64,000 nt of DNA. Source: UBA6144 sp964399165 (GTDB lineage: Bacteria > Bdellovibrionota > Bacteriovoracia > Bacteriovoracales > Bacteriovoracaceae). Shown here one piece after another: positions 1 to 10,455 of the stretch (positions within the stretch are counted from its first letter, which is position 1; each line of letters begins with the position of its first letter). The notes under the pieces were generated by a model. It was not told the DNA's origin, ran no database searches, and was given only the letters and a program-made list of their open reading frames with translations. The position numbers and the translations under genes are program-made. Location of the stretch: NCBI GenBank assembly GCA_964399165.1, contig CAYNPO010000001.1, forward strand, positions 1-64,000. The letters are read 5' to 3'.

Positions 1-1734
1 ATGCGGGTGCTCTTCGACGGCATCCCCTTGGACAAGATGAGCGTCTCCATGACCATGAACGGGGCGGTCATTCCCATCCTGGCGCTCTACATCCTGGCAG
101 CGGAAGAGCAAGGCGTGAAACCTGCGCAACTCACCGGCACCATCCAGAACGACATCCTGAAAGAGTTCATGGTGCGGAATACCTACATCTATCCGCCCCA
201 GGCCTCCATGCGCATCATCGGCGACATCTTCGCCTACACCGCCGCCCATATGCCCAAGTTCAACTCCATCTCCATTTCCGGCTATCACATGCAGGAAGCG
301 GGCGCGACGGCGGACCTGGAGCTGGCCTACACCCTGGCCGATGGGGTGGAATACCTGCGCACCGGCAAGCGCGCGGGTCTGGCAGTGGACGCCTTCGCGC
401 CCCGGCTCTCGTTTTTCTGGGCCATCGGCATGAACTACTTCATGGAAGTGGCCAAGATGCGCGCGGCCCGGGTGCTGTGGTCTCGGCTGGTGGAGGCCGA
501 AGGGGGCAAGGAAGCCAAGTCCCGCGCCCTGCGCACCCATTGCCAGACCTCCGGCTGGAGCCTCACCGCCGTGGACGTGTGGAACAACGTGGTCCGCACC
601 AACATCGAGGCCATGGCCGCGGCCCATGGCCATACCCAATCCCTGCACACCAACTCCCTCGACGAGGCGCTGGCACTGCCCACGCGCGAGAGCGCGCGCA
701 TCGCCCGCAACACCCAGCTCTTCCTGCAGGCCGAGACGGACACCTGCCACGCCATCGATCCTTGGGGCGGATCCCATTACGTGGAGACGTTGACCCAGCA
801 GTTGGCCGAGCGCGCCTGGGCGCACCTGAGCGAAGTGGAGGAGATGGGAGGCATGGCGAAGGCCATCGCGACGGGTCTTCCCAAACGCCGCATCGAGGAA
901 GCCGCCGCCCGCACCCAGGCCCGCATCGACGCGGGAGTGCAGCCGGTGATCGGGGTCAACACTTTCAAGAACCCTGTGCGCGAAAACGTCCCGGTGCTCA
1001 AGGTGGACAACCAGGCCGTGCGCGCCGCCCAGATCGCCCGTCTCAAGCAGCTGCGCGCCGGGCGCGATGAGTTGGTCCTTGAGCAGAAACTGCACGCGCT
1101 CACCCGCGCCGCCGAGAGCGGCGAAGGGAATCTGTTGGCCCTGGCGGTGGACGCCGCCCGGGCCCGGGGAACGGTGGGGGAAATCAGCCTCGCCATGGAA
1201 AAAGTTTTCGGGCGCCACCAGGCACCGGTGCAGACCATCCAGGGTGTGTACCTGAGGGAAGTGGCCCAAGGGGGAAGGGACGTGGCCGACATCCAAAAGA
1301 GCATGCAGGACTTCACCTCCCGGGAGGGCCGGCGTCCCCGGATCCTGGTGGCCAAAATGGGCCAGGACGGCCACGACCGCGGCCAGAAGGTCATCGCCAC
1401 CGCTTTCGCTGACCTGGGCTTCGACGTGGATGTGGGCCCCTTGTTCCAGACGCCGGATGAGGTCGCCCGCCAGGCGGTGGAAAACGACGTGCATGTGGTG
1501 GGCGTGAGTTCGCTGGCGGCCGGCCACCTGACGTTGGTGCCGGAGCTGCTGAAGGAGCTTGCGGCCGCCGGCCGTCCCGACATCCTCGTGGTGGTGGGTG
1601 GGGTCGTGCCGCCGCAAGACTATCCCGCCCTCGAAAGTATGGGGGTCGCCGGCGTGTTTGGGCCCGGGACCGTCATCGCTGACGCCGCCAGGGATTTGTT
1701 AGGCAAGATCAGCAAGAAGCTTGGGCACGCATGA
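1..1734 (+). CDS. scpA: Methylmalonyl-CoA mutase, large/catalytic chain (5' end outside window)
   Basis: Adenosylcobalamin-dependent enzyme interconverting (R)-methylmalonyl-CoA and succinyl-CoA in propionate metabolism. The visible 577 residues cover the end of the TIM-barrel substrate domain (FDGIPLDKMSVSMTMNG near the start) and the C-terminal B12-binding domain. The cobalamin signature is present: GQDGHDRG at about residues 454-461, then SSLAAGH and a GG pair before the C-terminus. Family members are about 700 residues, so roughly 130-150 N-terminal residues lie before base 1, and the ATG at base 1 is an internal methionine. The stop overlaps the next start as ATGA, and the following gene is its dedicated GTPase chaperone, which supports the call. 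Confidence 0.95.
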   Translation: MRVLFDGIPLDKMSVSMTMNGAVIPILALYILAAEEQGVKPAQLTGTIQNDILKEFMVRNTYIYPPQASMRIIGDIFAYTAAHMPKFNSISISGYHMQEAGATADLELAYTLADGVEYLRTGKRAGLAVDAFAPRLSFFWAIGMNYFMEVAKMRAARVLWSRLVEAEGGKEAKSRALRTHCQTSGWSLTAVDVWNNVVRTNIEAMAAAHGHTQSLHTNSLDEALALPTRESARIARNTQLFLQAETDTCHAIDPWGGSHYVETLTQQLAERAWAHLSEVEEMGGMAKAIATGLPKRRIEEAAARTQARIDAGVQPVIGVNTFKNPVRENVPVLKVDNQAVRAAQIARLKQLRAGRDELVLEQKLHALTRAAESGEGNLLALAVDAARARGTVGEISLAMEKVFGRHQAPVQTIQGVYLREVAQGGRDVADIQKSMQDFTSREGRRPRILVAKMGQDGHDRGQKVIATAFADLGFDVDVGPLFQTPDEVARQAVENDVHVVGVSSLAAGHLTLVPELLKELAAAGRPDILVVVGGVVPPQDYPALESMGVAGVFGPGTVIADAARDLLGKISKKLGHA

Positions 1735-2690
1735 GTTTGACCAACGACCAGCTGCTGGAAGGCTTTAAGAACCGCGATCGCAACGCCCTCGCCAAGGCCA
1801 TTACCTTGGTGGAGTCCACATTGCCGGTGCACCAGCAACAGGCCGCCGCTCTCATGGCGAAACTCCCCGCGGGGCCATCCTCCAAAAGGGTGGGTATTTC
1901 CGGCACCCCGGGTGTGGGCAAATCCAGCTTCATCGAAGTCTTCGGCCTGCATCTCACGGGGCTGGGCCTGCAGGTGGCGGTGCTGGCGGTGGATCCTACC
2001 AGTGTCGTCTCTGGGGGGAGCATCCTCGGCGACAAGACCCGCATGGAAAACCTGGCACGGGACCCGAGAGCTTTTATCCGTCCGAGCCCCAGCGGTGGCG
2101 CCCTGGGCGGCGTCGCCCGCCGCACCCGGGAGGCCATCCGCCTATGCGAGGCCTTCGGCTTCGACGTGGTGCTGGTGGAGACCGTGGGAGTGGGCCAGAG
2201 CGAGACCGCCGTGGCCCGTCTCACGGATTGTTTTCTGATGCTGCTGCAGCCGGGGGCCGGAGACGACCTCCAGGGCATCAAACGTGGCATCCTCGAGTTG
2301 GTGGATGCCGTGGTGGTCACCAAGGCCGACGGGGACAACAAGACGCTCGCGGCCCAGGCCGTGCATCACTACGAACAGGCCCTCCACATCCTGCGGCAAG
2401 AAGGCTGGCGGCCACCCGTGCTCGCCTGCAGCGCCTGGGAGAAGAAGGGACTCGCCGAAGTCTGGGAAGCCGTGGGCAAATTCTACGCCCACCTGGGCGC
2501 TGCGGGGCTTGAGGCCAAGCGCCACTCCCAGGGAGCCCACTGGCTGGATGACTCTCTGAACGAAGAGCTGCGCGGCTGGTTTGAGCGCCGCTTGCCCGCC
2601 GGGGAGAAGGCCTTGCTCATCGACGAAGTATCACGCGGAAAAACCACCGTGGCGGGGGCGCTGGCGCGCCTCCTGTCGCACTTGCCTTAG
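1731..2690 (+). CDS. meaB: MeaB/ArgK-type GTPase, methylmalonyl-CoA mutase chaperone
   Basis: G3E-family P-loop GTPase that loads and protects adenosylcobalamin on methylmalonyl-CoA mutase. At 319 aa it has the usual length. Visible motifs are the P-loop GTPGVGKSS (about residues 57-65), the VETVGVGQSE switch segment and the guanine-specificity motif TKAD (VVVTKADGDN). It begins inside the stop codon of the mutase gene (ATGA), so the two are probably translationally coupled. This mutase-meaB pairing is conserved in many bacteria. Six bases separate it from the LysR-type regulator downstream. Confidence 0.95.
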   Translation: MSLTNDQLLEGFKNRDRNALAKAITLVESTLPVHQQQAAALMAKLPAGPSSKRVGISGTPGVGKSSFIEVFGLHLTGLGLQVAVLAVDPTSVVSGGSILGDKTRMENLARDPRAFIRPSPSGGALGGVARRTREAIRLCEAFGFDVVLVETVGVGQSETAVARLTDCFLMLLQPGAGDDLQGIKRGILELVDAVVVTKADGDNKTLAAQAVHHYEQALHILRQEGWRPPVLACSAWEKKGLAEVWEAVGKFYAHLGAAGLEAKRHSQGAHWLDDSLNEELRGWFERRLPAGEKALLIDEVSRGKTTVAGALARLLSHLP

Positions 2691-2696
2691 GATCCC

Positions 2697-3584
2697 ATGC
2701 AAAACTGGCTTAACTACCATCACCTTCTTTACTTTAAAGTCATCGCGGAGACGGGCTCCCTGGCGCGCGCCTCGGAAGTCCTGCGCGTCGGGCAGAGCGC
2801 CCTCTCCATGCAGCTGAAGCTTTTGGAGGACCGTCTCCAGCAGCGGCTCTTTGACCGCAAACAGAAGAAGCTGGTTCTCACCGAGGCCGGGCAGCTCGCC
2901 CTGGAATACGCCCGCGAGATTTTTGGGCTCGGCAACGAGATGCTGGACACCCTCCGGGACGGCGTGGCGGAGGGCCACCCCAGTCGCATCCAAGTGGGGG
3001 TGGAAGAAGGCGTGCCCCACTTCGCCGCCACGGCACTCTTGAAGCTCGCCATGGCCGGGGATGCCACCTTGCCTTCGGTGACCCACGGGTCGGCGGACAC
3101 GCTGGTGTCGGATCTGCTGGAGCACCGCTTGGACCTGCTGCTCTTGCTCGAGGCCCCCGGCCAGAAGGACAAGAAAATCCTCTACAGTAAAAAAGTGCTC
3201 GAGACGGGTTTGATGGTGCTGGCCTCGCCCGTCCGGGCTAAACCCAAAGGAGACTTGTTGCGTGGCCTGGCGGGCCTTCCGCTTTTGCTGCCCTCTCCAC
3301 TGTCGCGGCATCGCCATGAAATCGAGCGCGTCTTCCACCAAAACGAGTTGCCCTTGAACATGGTTTTGGAAACGGATGAGCCGATGCTGCTCAAAAACAT
3401 GGCCGCCGCGGACCGCGGGGTGACCTTCTTGCCGGAAGCGGAGGCCAGGGACATGTTGCGCGCCAAGACGCTGGTCTCCTGGGGGACCATCCCGGCCAGT
3501 ATGGAGCTGTGGCTGGTGGGCGCCAAGCGCAAGCTGGCCAACCCCTTGGCGGAGAAATTGCTGGATGAGGGCTTCGTTCCCTGA
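2697..3584 (+). CDS. LysR-family transcriptional regulator, NhaR-like
   Basis: A 295-aa protein with an N-terminal winged helix-turn-helix (residues about 5-65; opening WLNYHHLLYFKVIAETGSL, then SALSMQLKLLE) and a C-terminal LysR substrate-binding domain. The opening resembles NhaR, the regulator of the Na+/H+ antiporter gene, more than metabolic LysR proteins, but no antiporter gene is present here, so the target is unknown. It starts 6 bases after meaB and may be co-transcribed with it. An inverted repeat follows its stop. The LysR assignment is firm; the NhaR assignment is moderate. Confidence 0.85.
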   Translation: MQNWLNYHHLLYFKVIAETGSLARASEVLRVGQSALSMQLKLLEDRLQQRLFDRKQKKLVLTEAGQLALEYAREIFGLGNEMLDTLRDGVAEGHPSRIQVGVEEGVPHFAATALLKLAMAGDATLPSVTHGSADTLVSDLLEHRLDLLLLLEAPGQKDKKILYSKKVLETGLMVLASPVRAKPKGDLLRGLAGLPLLLPSPLSRHRHEIERVFHQNELPLNMVLETDEPMLLKNMAAADRGVTFLPEAEARDMLRAKTLVSWGTIPASMELWLVGAKRKLANPLAEKLLDEGFVP

Positions 3585-3590
3585 ATGAAG

Positions 3591-3610
3591 AAGGGGCCCT
3601 TTGGCCCCTT
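3591..3610. terminator. Hairpin between convergent genes (probable shared terminator)
   Basis: Arms AAGGGGCC (3591-3598) and GGCCCCTT (3603-3610) are perfectly complementary around a 4-base loop. There is no clear T-run on either side, so termination may be weak. It sits between the LysR gene (+) and the small ORF on the minus strand. Confidence 0.55.
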
Positions 3611-3621
3611 CCGGTGAGACA

Positions 3622-3699
3622 TCAGGTGGCGAAAAACGCCACGGCCATGGCCAACATGCCGGAGATGTACCAGCGCATCCCCGAAATTGTACCCCCCAT
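3622..3699 (-). CDS. Very small membrane peptide, 25 aa (candidate)
   Basis: ATG at 3699 to TGA at 3622 encodes a 25-residue, largely hydrophobic peptide (starts MGGTISGMRWYISG, ends AVAFFAT). A textbook Shine-Dalgarno sequence AAGGAGG lies 6 bases before the ATG on the minus strand. This is far better than anything in front of the overlapping plus-strand frame. The downstream hairpin at 3591-3610 could terminate the transcript. The peptide could form one short membrane helix. No family is recognised; the case rests on the ribosome site and composition. Confidence 0.5.
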   Translation of the reverse strand: MGGTISGMRWYISGMLAMAVAFFAT

Positions 3700-3808
3700 A
3701 ACCCCTCCTTCGTGCAACGCCCTTGAACTATTTTACGCCCCGCCCCAGTTGGAGCCTAGGCATGGGAAAGACGAAGGGTTGGATAAGTCTTTGGCGCTCT
3801 GAACCGCT

Positions 3809-5437
<1,629 letters not shown>

Positions 5438-5449
5438 GAGCCCATCCTA

Positions 5450-6106
5450 CTACGCTTTGGGCCCCTTGGCGAAAGCGGCGGCTTCCGCGGCCAGCAGGGC
5501 AGCCAGCTTGTTGTGGTCCAGGGGGTCCTTCCCGGCCAAGAAATCCAACAGGTCGGGAAAGGAGTCGTGGCCCCAGAAGAGTTCCCCCTCCACGACGAAG
5601 CTGGGAACCCCGAATACCCCCGCTTCCAGGGCCCGGGCCAGGTTGGCCTTGAGTCCCTCGCGGGCCTCGCGGGAAAAACTTTTCTCGTAAAGCTCGGCGG
5701 CCGGTAGGCCCGCTGCCGCCAAGGCGTCCTGGAGTTGGTCTGGGTCTCCCATGTCGATGCCGCGCTCCCAGCCCGCTTCCCACAGAGCAGCCACCACTCT
5801 GGGTTGGTGGCCGCCTGCCACTTCCTTGAGGGAGAGACGAAGGGCATAGAGGGAGTTAAAAGGATGCTGGTGGGGCGTGGTGAAGGGCCACCCCCGGCGG
5901 GCGGCGAGCCTGAGGCAGCTCTTGAGCATGAAGGCGCGTTTGGGCGCGACTTCTCCGGGTCCCTTGATGCCCCAATGGTTGAAAAGGGATCCCATGGGTA
6001 CGGGCAGGAGTTCCACTTCCGCCCCTTGGCCGAGTTCCGGGAGACGCTGCCAAGCGAAGCGGGAGAAAGGGGAGAGGTAGTCGAAGTAGAAGGCGAGTCG
6101 TCGCAT
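5450..6106 (-). CDS. DsbA-family protein, 2-hydroxychromene-2-carboxylate isomerase-like
   Basis: A 218-aa thioredoxin-fold protein of the kappa-GST/HCCA isomerase type: N-terminal FYFDYLSPFSRFAW with a serine (Ser12) where DsbA has cysteine, and the C-terminal GVFGVPSFVVEGELFWGHD segment with the cis-proline loop. Family members isomerise glutathione-linked aromatic degradation intermediates, but many are uncharacterised oxidoreductase-like proteins, and no aromatic pathway is nearby. The ATG at 6106 is chosen because the fold starts directly after it; an in-frame extension upstream has no domain support. It is cytoplasmic (no signal peptide) and precedes the deaminase-like gene. Confidence 0.8.
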   Translation of the reverse strand: MRRLAFYFDYLSPFSRFAWQRLPELGQGAEVELLPVPMGSLFNHWGIKGPGEVAPKRAFMLKSCLRLAARRGWPFTTPHQHPFNSLYALRLSLKEVAGGHQPRVVAALWEAGWERGIDMGDPDQLQDALAAAGLPAAELYEKSFSREAREGLKANLARALEAGVFGVPSFVVEGELFWGHDSFPDLLDFLAGKDPLDHNKLAALLAAEAAAFAKGPKA

Positions 6107-6348
6107 TGCCACGTCATGTTGGCATCTTTCCCCCGGGAAGGCGAGGGGGCCGGGGGGGCGCACCCGTGGCCAACCCCGCGACGGCAGGGAGAAACGCGAT
6201 TTTGTGCTTGCGCGCAGGGCTGTTCCCGTAAACTGCCCAGCACCAAAAACGGATTTGTCTCTGCGTTGTACGTCTGCGGTGGTGGGTACTCCAGTGGTAA
6301 GCAGCGGCACAAATCCAACCTTCGGGCATCAACCCGGCGGGAGTTCCC

Positions 6349-7143
6349 ATGTTGTTCCAACGTCTGTACCAAGGCCTGGCATGCGGTTTCCTTCTCGGTT
6401 CCTTGGTTTCTTGTGGCGGCGGTAGCGGCACGCAAATCGTCAAAGGCCTCAAGGTCGAGACCAGCGTGGTGGATGACCAACTCCATTTGCGCGTGTCCTC
6501 CGAAATCGACTTCGCCAACATCATGATGCCCAGCCTGCAGATCCCCATCATCAAGGACGGCGAGGCCATCGGCACCGTCTCCATGGTTCCGGTCCTGGGC
6601 AGCAAAACCCAGTTCGTGGTGGACGTGAATGTGGCCGAGCTGCAGGATCTCCCCAGCGCCGGCACCGTGACCCTCCCCAACGGCACTCTGGCGCCGTTGA
6701 TCGGGACTAACCCGGCCGTGGCGGTGAACCTCGGCAAGGGCGCCCAGCTTTACGTTGCCGCGGCTTCCAACGCCTACGCCTTGGGCGTGGCCATCCCCAT
6801 CTCTGGGTTGGATTCGGTGGGGCAGTCCCTGGGCGGATTGAACTTCTTCCCCATGTTCGCCCTCGATAAGACCGTGGGCGCCGCCGGCATCTTCGCCTCC
6901 CGCGAACCGGGCAAAAGCGGCTTCGGCTTCTTCGTGGACGTGACCCCCTATCTGCAGGGCATGGACTGGGGCCTGCCCACTTCCAGCAACGCCGCCATCG
7001 CCATGGGGCAAGAGCTCATGCAACAAGAGAGCGCCGAGATCGAGTTGGACTACCGCCAGCAGCAACCCGCCAAGGCGAAGCTCCAGCAGCTCCAGGCCAA
7101 GCTGTATGACATGAACCGCCGCCGCGTGCAGCTCAAACGCTGA
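6349..7143 (+). CDS. Lipoprotein of unknown function with C-terminal coiled coil
   Basis: 264 aa with a lipoprotein signal peptide ending in the lipobox LVSC (Cys22), followed by a GGGSG linker. The central region is rich in short beta-type segments and glycine, suggesting a beta-sandwich or barrel-like fold. The last 50 residues are Gln/Lys/Leu-rich (EIELDYRQQQPAKAKLQQL) and look like a short coiled coil. A GGCGGGAG ribosome site precedes the ATG. No family is recognised. It converges on and overlaps the next minus-strand gene by 11 bases. Confidence 0.75.
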   Translation: MLFQRLYQGLACGFLLGSLVSCGGGSGTQIVKGLKVETSVVDDQLHLRVSSEIDFANIMMPSLQIPIIKDGEAIGTVSMVPVLGSKTQFVVDVNVAELQDLPSAGTVTLPNGTLAPLIGTNPAVAVNLGKGAQLYVAAASNAYALGVAIPISGLDSVGQSLGGLNFFPMFALDKTVGAAGIFASREPGKSGFGFFVDVTPYLQGMDWGLPTSSNAAIAMGQELMQQESAEIELDYRQQQPAKAKLQQLQAKLYDMNRRRVQLKR

Positions 7144-7750
7144 GCGCTGATTCCCCAGGGACGGGGAAGCGCCTGGCGCCCAAGCGTTCCCAAGGGGCCC
7201 AGCGGGCGAAAGCCTCCTGGGCCCTTGCTTCGTGAATGCTCACCTCCAGCTCGCCCTGGAACTGGTAGCGGTGGTGGAAGCTGAGTCCCATCTTGCGACA
7301 CATGGAAAGACCATCGCCGGAAACCACCTCGGCAAAAAGCGTGGAGTCGGGGTGGCAACGAGGGAGCAAGGTTCCCATTCCGCGCAGGACCGCCGCCACC
7401 ATGGGAAAAGAGAGCGTGGCTTCCTCGCTCAAGAGTGAGTAGACGAAGAAATGGATTTTTTCGGCGGGATCCGGGTGTAGTGCCAAGTGGGAGGGCCCCA
7501 TGTCCGCTTCGGGAAAGTCCGGGTGGAGGATGAATTCCCGGCCGGCGTCGGTGAAGGGCAGGGTCCAGGCGTGGCCCAATAACTTTTCTCCTCGGTGCGC
7601 CTGCCAGAGCAGGGGAGGGTGCAGGCGGGCCAGCTCGGCCATCAGGTCTGCGTCCGGATGGGATTGTTGGCCGAAGACCCGGTCGATCTGCTCAAAGACC
7701 TCCCTGGCGCCGTCCGCCCCGCGCAGGGGACCCCAGCTGACGGCGCTCAT
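7133..7750 (-). CDS. Unknown protein, possibly GNAT-fold
   Basis: 205 aa, no signal peptide or membrane helix. The C-terminal part (residues about 110-170, including GDGLSMCRKMGLSFHHRYQF) resembles the last strand-helix unit of GNAT acetyltransferases, where a Gly-rich turn precedes 'K-x-G-F/L' and an aromatic strand. The acetyl-CoA pyrophosphate loop is not clearly visible, so this is only a fold suggestion. It starts inside the stop codon of the flavin oxidase gene (ATGA overlap), so the two are very likely co-expressed. Confidence 0.6.
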   Translation of the reverse strand: MSAVSWGPLRGADGAREVFEQIDRVFGQQSHPDADLMAELARLHPPLLWQAHRGEKLLGHAWTLPFTDAGREFILHPDFPEADMGPSHLALHPDPAEKIHFFVYSLLSEEATLSFPMVAAVLRGMGTLLPRCHPDSTLFAEVVSGDGLSMCRKMGLSFHHRYQFQGELEVSIHEARAQEAFARWAPWERLGARRFPVPGESALSV

Positions 7751-9384
7751 GCCTCGCCTTTAATTTTGAGCGCGGCCTGGAGCCCGCACACGAAACTGGT
7801 TTCAAAGCACGGGCTGCCCCAGTTGTCCTGGTTGGCGAAGAACAGGGTGTCCGCGATGTCCGCGTGGGCCCGTTCGAACAGGCCGGTGGCGACACCGCCC
7901 ACTTGCGCCTGGGGCATGGAGTGGCCATAGCGCACCAGACGCACGCCCTCCACGTCCGCCCAGGAAAGTCCCATGCCCACCAGGGCGGGGGAGAGCCGCT
8001 CGCGGATCTTGTCGTGGTACTTTTGGTAGAGGCCGTCGATGAACAGGAACTGCTGGGCCATGTCGTAGGGCAAGGGCATGTAGAGCGTGAGGATACTCTT
8101 CTCCGCGGTGTCGCGCATGGCCCAGTCGGCGAAGGTGATGTCGGCGATGGCGCGCTCGCGGCTGTCGCGGGTGCCGTGGGTGGGGACGCGGCCCATTTGC
8201 GAGAACACGTCGTAGCCCTGGGAGGGGATTTTCTTCCTCATGAAAACGTTGGCCACCAGGTAGGCGCGGTAGGACATCTCGTCCATGGCGCGCTCTTGCC
8301 CGGCGGGTAATCCGCTCACCACGTGCTTCATCACCATCTTGGGTGATGCCAACACGCACTTGTCGGCGGTGACCGTCTCCAGCTCCCCGCGCTCGTTCTT
8401 GAAGCACACCCGGGCCTTGCCGCCCTCGAGCGCGACGTCCACGCCGAAGCACGGCGCGCGCAAAGTGGCGTTGCGACGGGCGGCTAGGCGCTCGTACAGC
8501 GCTTGGGCGATGAGCCCGTTGCCTCCGGGGAGGGCCTGGGTGCCCGCCATGTCGGAGACGATGAAGTTGAGGGCCTGGGCGGCGGAGAGCTCCTCGGGGG
8601 GCGCGGAGAAGGAGGACCAGCAGTAGAGATAGAGGTACTCCAGCACGTGGGGATGCAGCTGACCCAGGTGCTGACGGATCCAGCGCTCAAAGGACATGCG
8701 GTCGAGGGCGTCGAAGCGCGGGCGGTCCTGGGGGGCCCAGATGGGGAGCTCGGGGTACTCGTTGTCCCAGATCCGCGCCATCTCCGCGCGCACGCGGCGG
8801 AAGTCATCGGAGCGGGCGGGGTCAGTGACACCGTCCCAGAAGCCTTTGAGGAATCGTCCTTGGAATTCCACCACGTCCTGGGAGTGGTCGACCTCGCGGA
8901 AGCGCTCCTTGAGTCGCAGCTCCCCCAGGAAATTGTCGATGAGGCCCCCGGCCTCGGGCCTGGTGATGTAGGCCGAGCCCAGAGAGGCGAAGGCGCGCCC
9001 GTAGTACTGGGTCTTGGCGTTGCCGCCCAGGCGGGGATGTCCGTCCAGCACCAGGAGTTTGTGCTGGGGAAGATTGTAGGCGGCGTTGAGGCCCGCCAAA
9101 CCACCACCGAGCACGACAACGTCGTAGTGGGCGCTGGTGCGGGGAATGCCCCCTTTAGTGCCGATGTAGCCTTCCTTGTTCCAGAAAATTTCGTGGGCCT
9201 CGTCGTGGGTGTCGCCCTCGATCAAGGGACTTCCCCCAAAAACGTTAAGTCTTTGCAGAGGTGAAATGTCCGGTGTGAGAAGCGAGGGTGGAATCCAGGC
9301 GCCCGGATGGCCCATGGCCCCGCGGCTCAAGAGGAAGAGTGAGGTGGAGGAAAGCGCGCCGACGACGAAGTCTCTGCGGTTCAT
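7747..9384 (-). CDS. Tat-exported FAD-dependent amine-oxidase-like flavoprotein
   Basis: 545 aa. The N-terminus MNRRDFVVGAL followed by a hydrophobic stretch is a twin-arginine signal, so the protein is probably exported folded with its flavin. A Rossmann FAD motif (VVVLGGGLAGLNAAY) follows at about residues 90-105, with LGGN further on and a C-terminal segment ending VCGLQAALKIKG, typical of NAD(P)/FAD amine-oxidase-like proteins. The ATG at 9384 is preferred over an in-frame start at 9432 because it places the Tat motif at the terminus and because the probable -10 box (9417-9422) would put the transcript start downstream of 9432. It is divergent from spermidine synthase, which hints at polyamine oxidation, but the substrate is unproven. 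Confidence 0.8.
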   Translation of the reverse strand: MNRRDFVVGALSSTSLFLLSRGAMGHPGAWIPPSLLTPDISPLQRLNVFGGSPLIEGDTHDEAHEIFWNKEGYIGTKGGIPRTSAHYDVVVLGGGLAGLNAAYNLPQHKLLVLDGHPRLGGNAKTQYYGRAFASLGSAYITRPEAGGLIDNFLGELRLKERFREVDHSQDVVEFQGRFLKGFWDGVTDPARSDDFRRVRAEMARIWDNEYPELPIWAPQDRPRFDALDRMSFERWIRQHLGQLHPHVLEYLYLYCWSSFSAPPEELSAAQALNFIVSDMAGTQALPGGNGLIAQALYERLAARRNATLRAPCFGVDVALEGGKARVCFKNERGELETVTADKCVLASPKMVMKHVVSGLPAGQERAMDEMSYRAYLVANVFMRKKIPSQGYDVFSQMGRVPTHGTRDSRERAIADITFADWAMRDTAEKSILTLYMPLPYDMAQQFLFIDGLYQKYHDKIRERLSPALVGMGLSWADVEGVRLVRYGHSMPQAQVGGVATGLFERAHADIADTLFFANQDNWGSPCFETSFVCGLQAALKIKGEA

Positions 9385-9416
9385 GGATCCCCGAGTTTTG
9401 GATTGAGAACAGATGT

Positions 9417-9445
9417 TTGATAGGTTAAACATAAAGGCCAGTCAA
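9417..9445 (-). promoter_or_regulatory. Sigma70-type promoter for the Tat flavoprotein operon
   Basis: On the minus strand: -35 TTGACT (9440-9445), a 17-base spacer and -10 TATCAA (9417-9422). Transcription would begin near 9410, giving an approximately 25-base leader before the ATG at 9384. Confidence 0.6.
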
Positions 9446-9477
9446 TCTGAGATCCCGCCCCAGAAAGGAAAAAAATT

Positions 9478-10356
9478 GTGGAGCTCCTACCCGGCGCTTG
9501 GTTCGTGGAAAAGACCGATGATGCTGCAGCTAGCCTAGGGTGGAAAGTGGAGGGGCTGCTCCATGATGAGCAAAGTCCCTACCAGCGCATCCAAGTGTGG
9601 CGTACATCCAGCGTGGGCAAGCTGTTGGCGCTGGATGGCCGGGCCATGCTGAGCGAGCGCGACGAGTTCATCTACCATGAGGTGCTGGCCCATGTGCCCG
9701 CCATGGTCCAACGTCGTACCTCCCGCGTGCTCGTCATCGGCGGAGGTGACGGTGGGGTTGCCCGGGAGTACGCGCGCTATCCCTTCGTGGAATCCATCGA
9801 CCTGGTGGAGATCGACTTGCGGGTGCCGGCGGTTTGCCAGCAGCACTTCCCCCAGTTCGCCCCCGTGTTCTCGGACCCGCGCCTCAAACTGCATGGGGAA
9901 GACGGCTACGCTTTCCTCGAGCGCGAAGTCACCGCCGGCCAGCGCTGGGACGTGGTCATCGTGGATTGCACTGATCCGGACGGGCCCGCTGCCCGGTTGT
10001 TCTCGCCGCAGTTTTACGCCTTGGCCTCAAAGGCCCTGGCCCCAGGTGGCGTGTTCATGTGCCAAAGCGAGAATCCTTTCTTGGACGAGTACGGCATCCG
10101 GCAAATCTACCAGAACCTGCGCGCCGCCTTCCCGATAGTCGAGTCCTTATGCGCGCCCATGCTGGTCTATCCGGGTGGGCTATGGTCCTTCGCCTTCGCC
10201 TCCCACCGCCAGCGGCCCCTGGATTTCAACCACGACCGGGTGCTCGCCCAAGCCGAGTTGGTTGAGGGTCTCTCTTGGTACAACGTGGACTGGCACCGCG
10301 GGGCCTTCGCCTTGTCGAATTTCCATAAGCGCGCATTGGGAATGCACCCGCATTAG
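9478..10356 (+). CDS. speE: Spermidine synthase
   Basis: Aminopropyltransferase that makes spermidine from putrescine and decarboxylated S-adenosylmethionine. 292 aa, normal length. It has the N-terminal beta domain, the nucleotide-binding motif GGGDGG (residues 88-93), the acidic EID after the next strand and the catalytic segment DCTDPDGPA (Asp163 and Asp166). The start is GTG at 9478, preceded by AAAGGA; no ATG fits the conserved N-terminus. No S-adenosylmethionine decarboxylase gene is visible in the window. It ends before a bidirectional terminator shared with rpsU. Confidence 0.93.
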   Translation: MELLPGAWFVEKTDDAAASLGWKVEGLLHDEQSPYQRIQVWRTSSVGKLLALDGRAMLSERDEFIYHEVLAHVPAMVQRRTSRVLVIGGGDGGVAREYARYPFVESIDLVEIDLRVPAVCQQHFPQFAPVFSDPRLKLHGEDGYAFLEREVTAGQRWDVVIVDCTDPDGPAARLFSPQFYALASKALAPGGVFMCQSENPFLDEYGIRQIYQNLRAAFPIVESLCAPMLVYPGGLWSFAFASHRQRPLDFNHDRVLAQAELVEGLSWYNVDWHRGAFALSNFHKRALGMHPH

Positions 10357-10421
10357 CCGCAGGCGGCGCGAGTGAGCGGGACTTGGGAACGAAGCGGTCG
10401 GTGGGGAGGGGGAGAAAAAAC

Positions 10422-10446
10422 AAACCCCCGCTTGGGGCGGGGGTTT
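10422..10446. terminator. Bidirectional intrinsic terminator between speE and rpsU
   Basis: Perfect arms AAACCCCCGC (10422-10431) and GCGGGGGTTT (10437-10446) with a 5-base loop, flanked by an A-run on the left and T-rich bases on the right. It serves two convergent genes. Confidence 0.8.
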
Positions 10447-10455
10447 CGGTGGTGC

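Noticed and set aside
3614..3802. 62-codon plus-strand frame after the LysR gene
   Set aside because: No ribosome site and poor composition; the minus-strand 25-aa frame in the same place has a perfect Shine-Dalgarno sequence.
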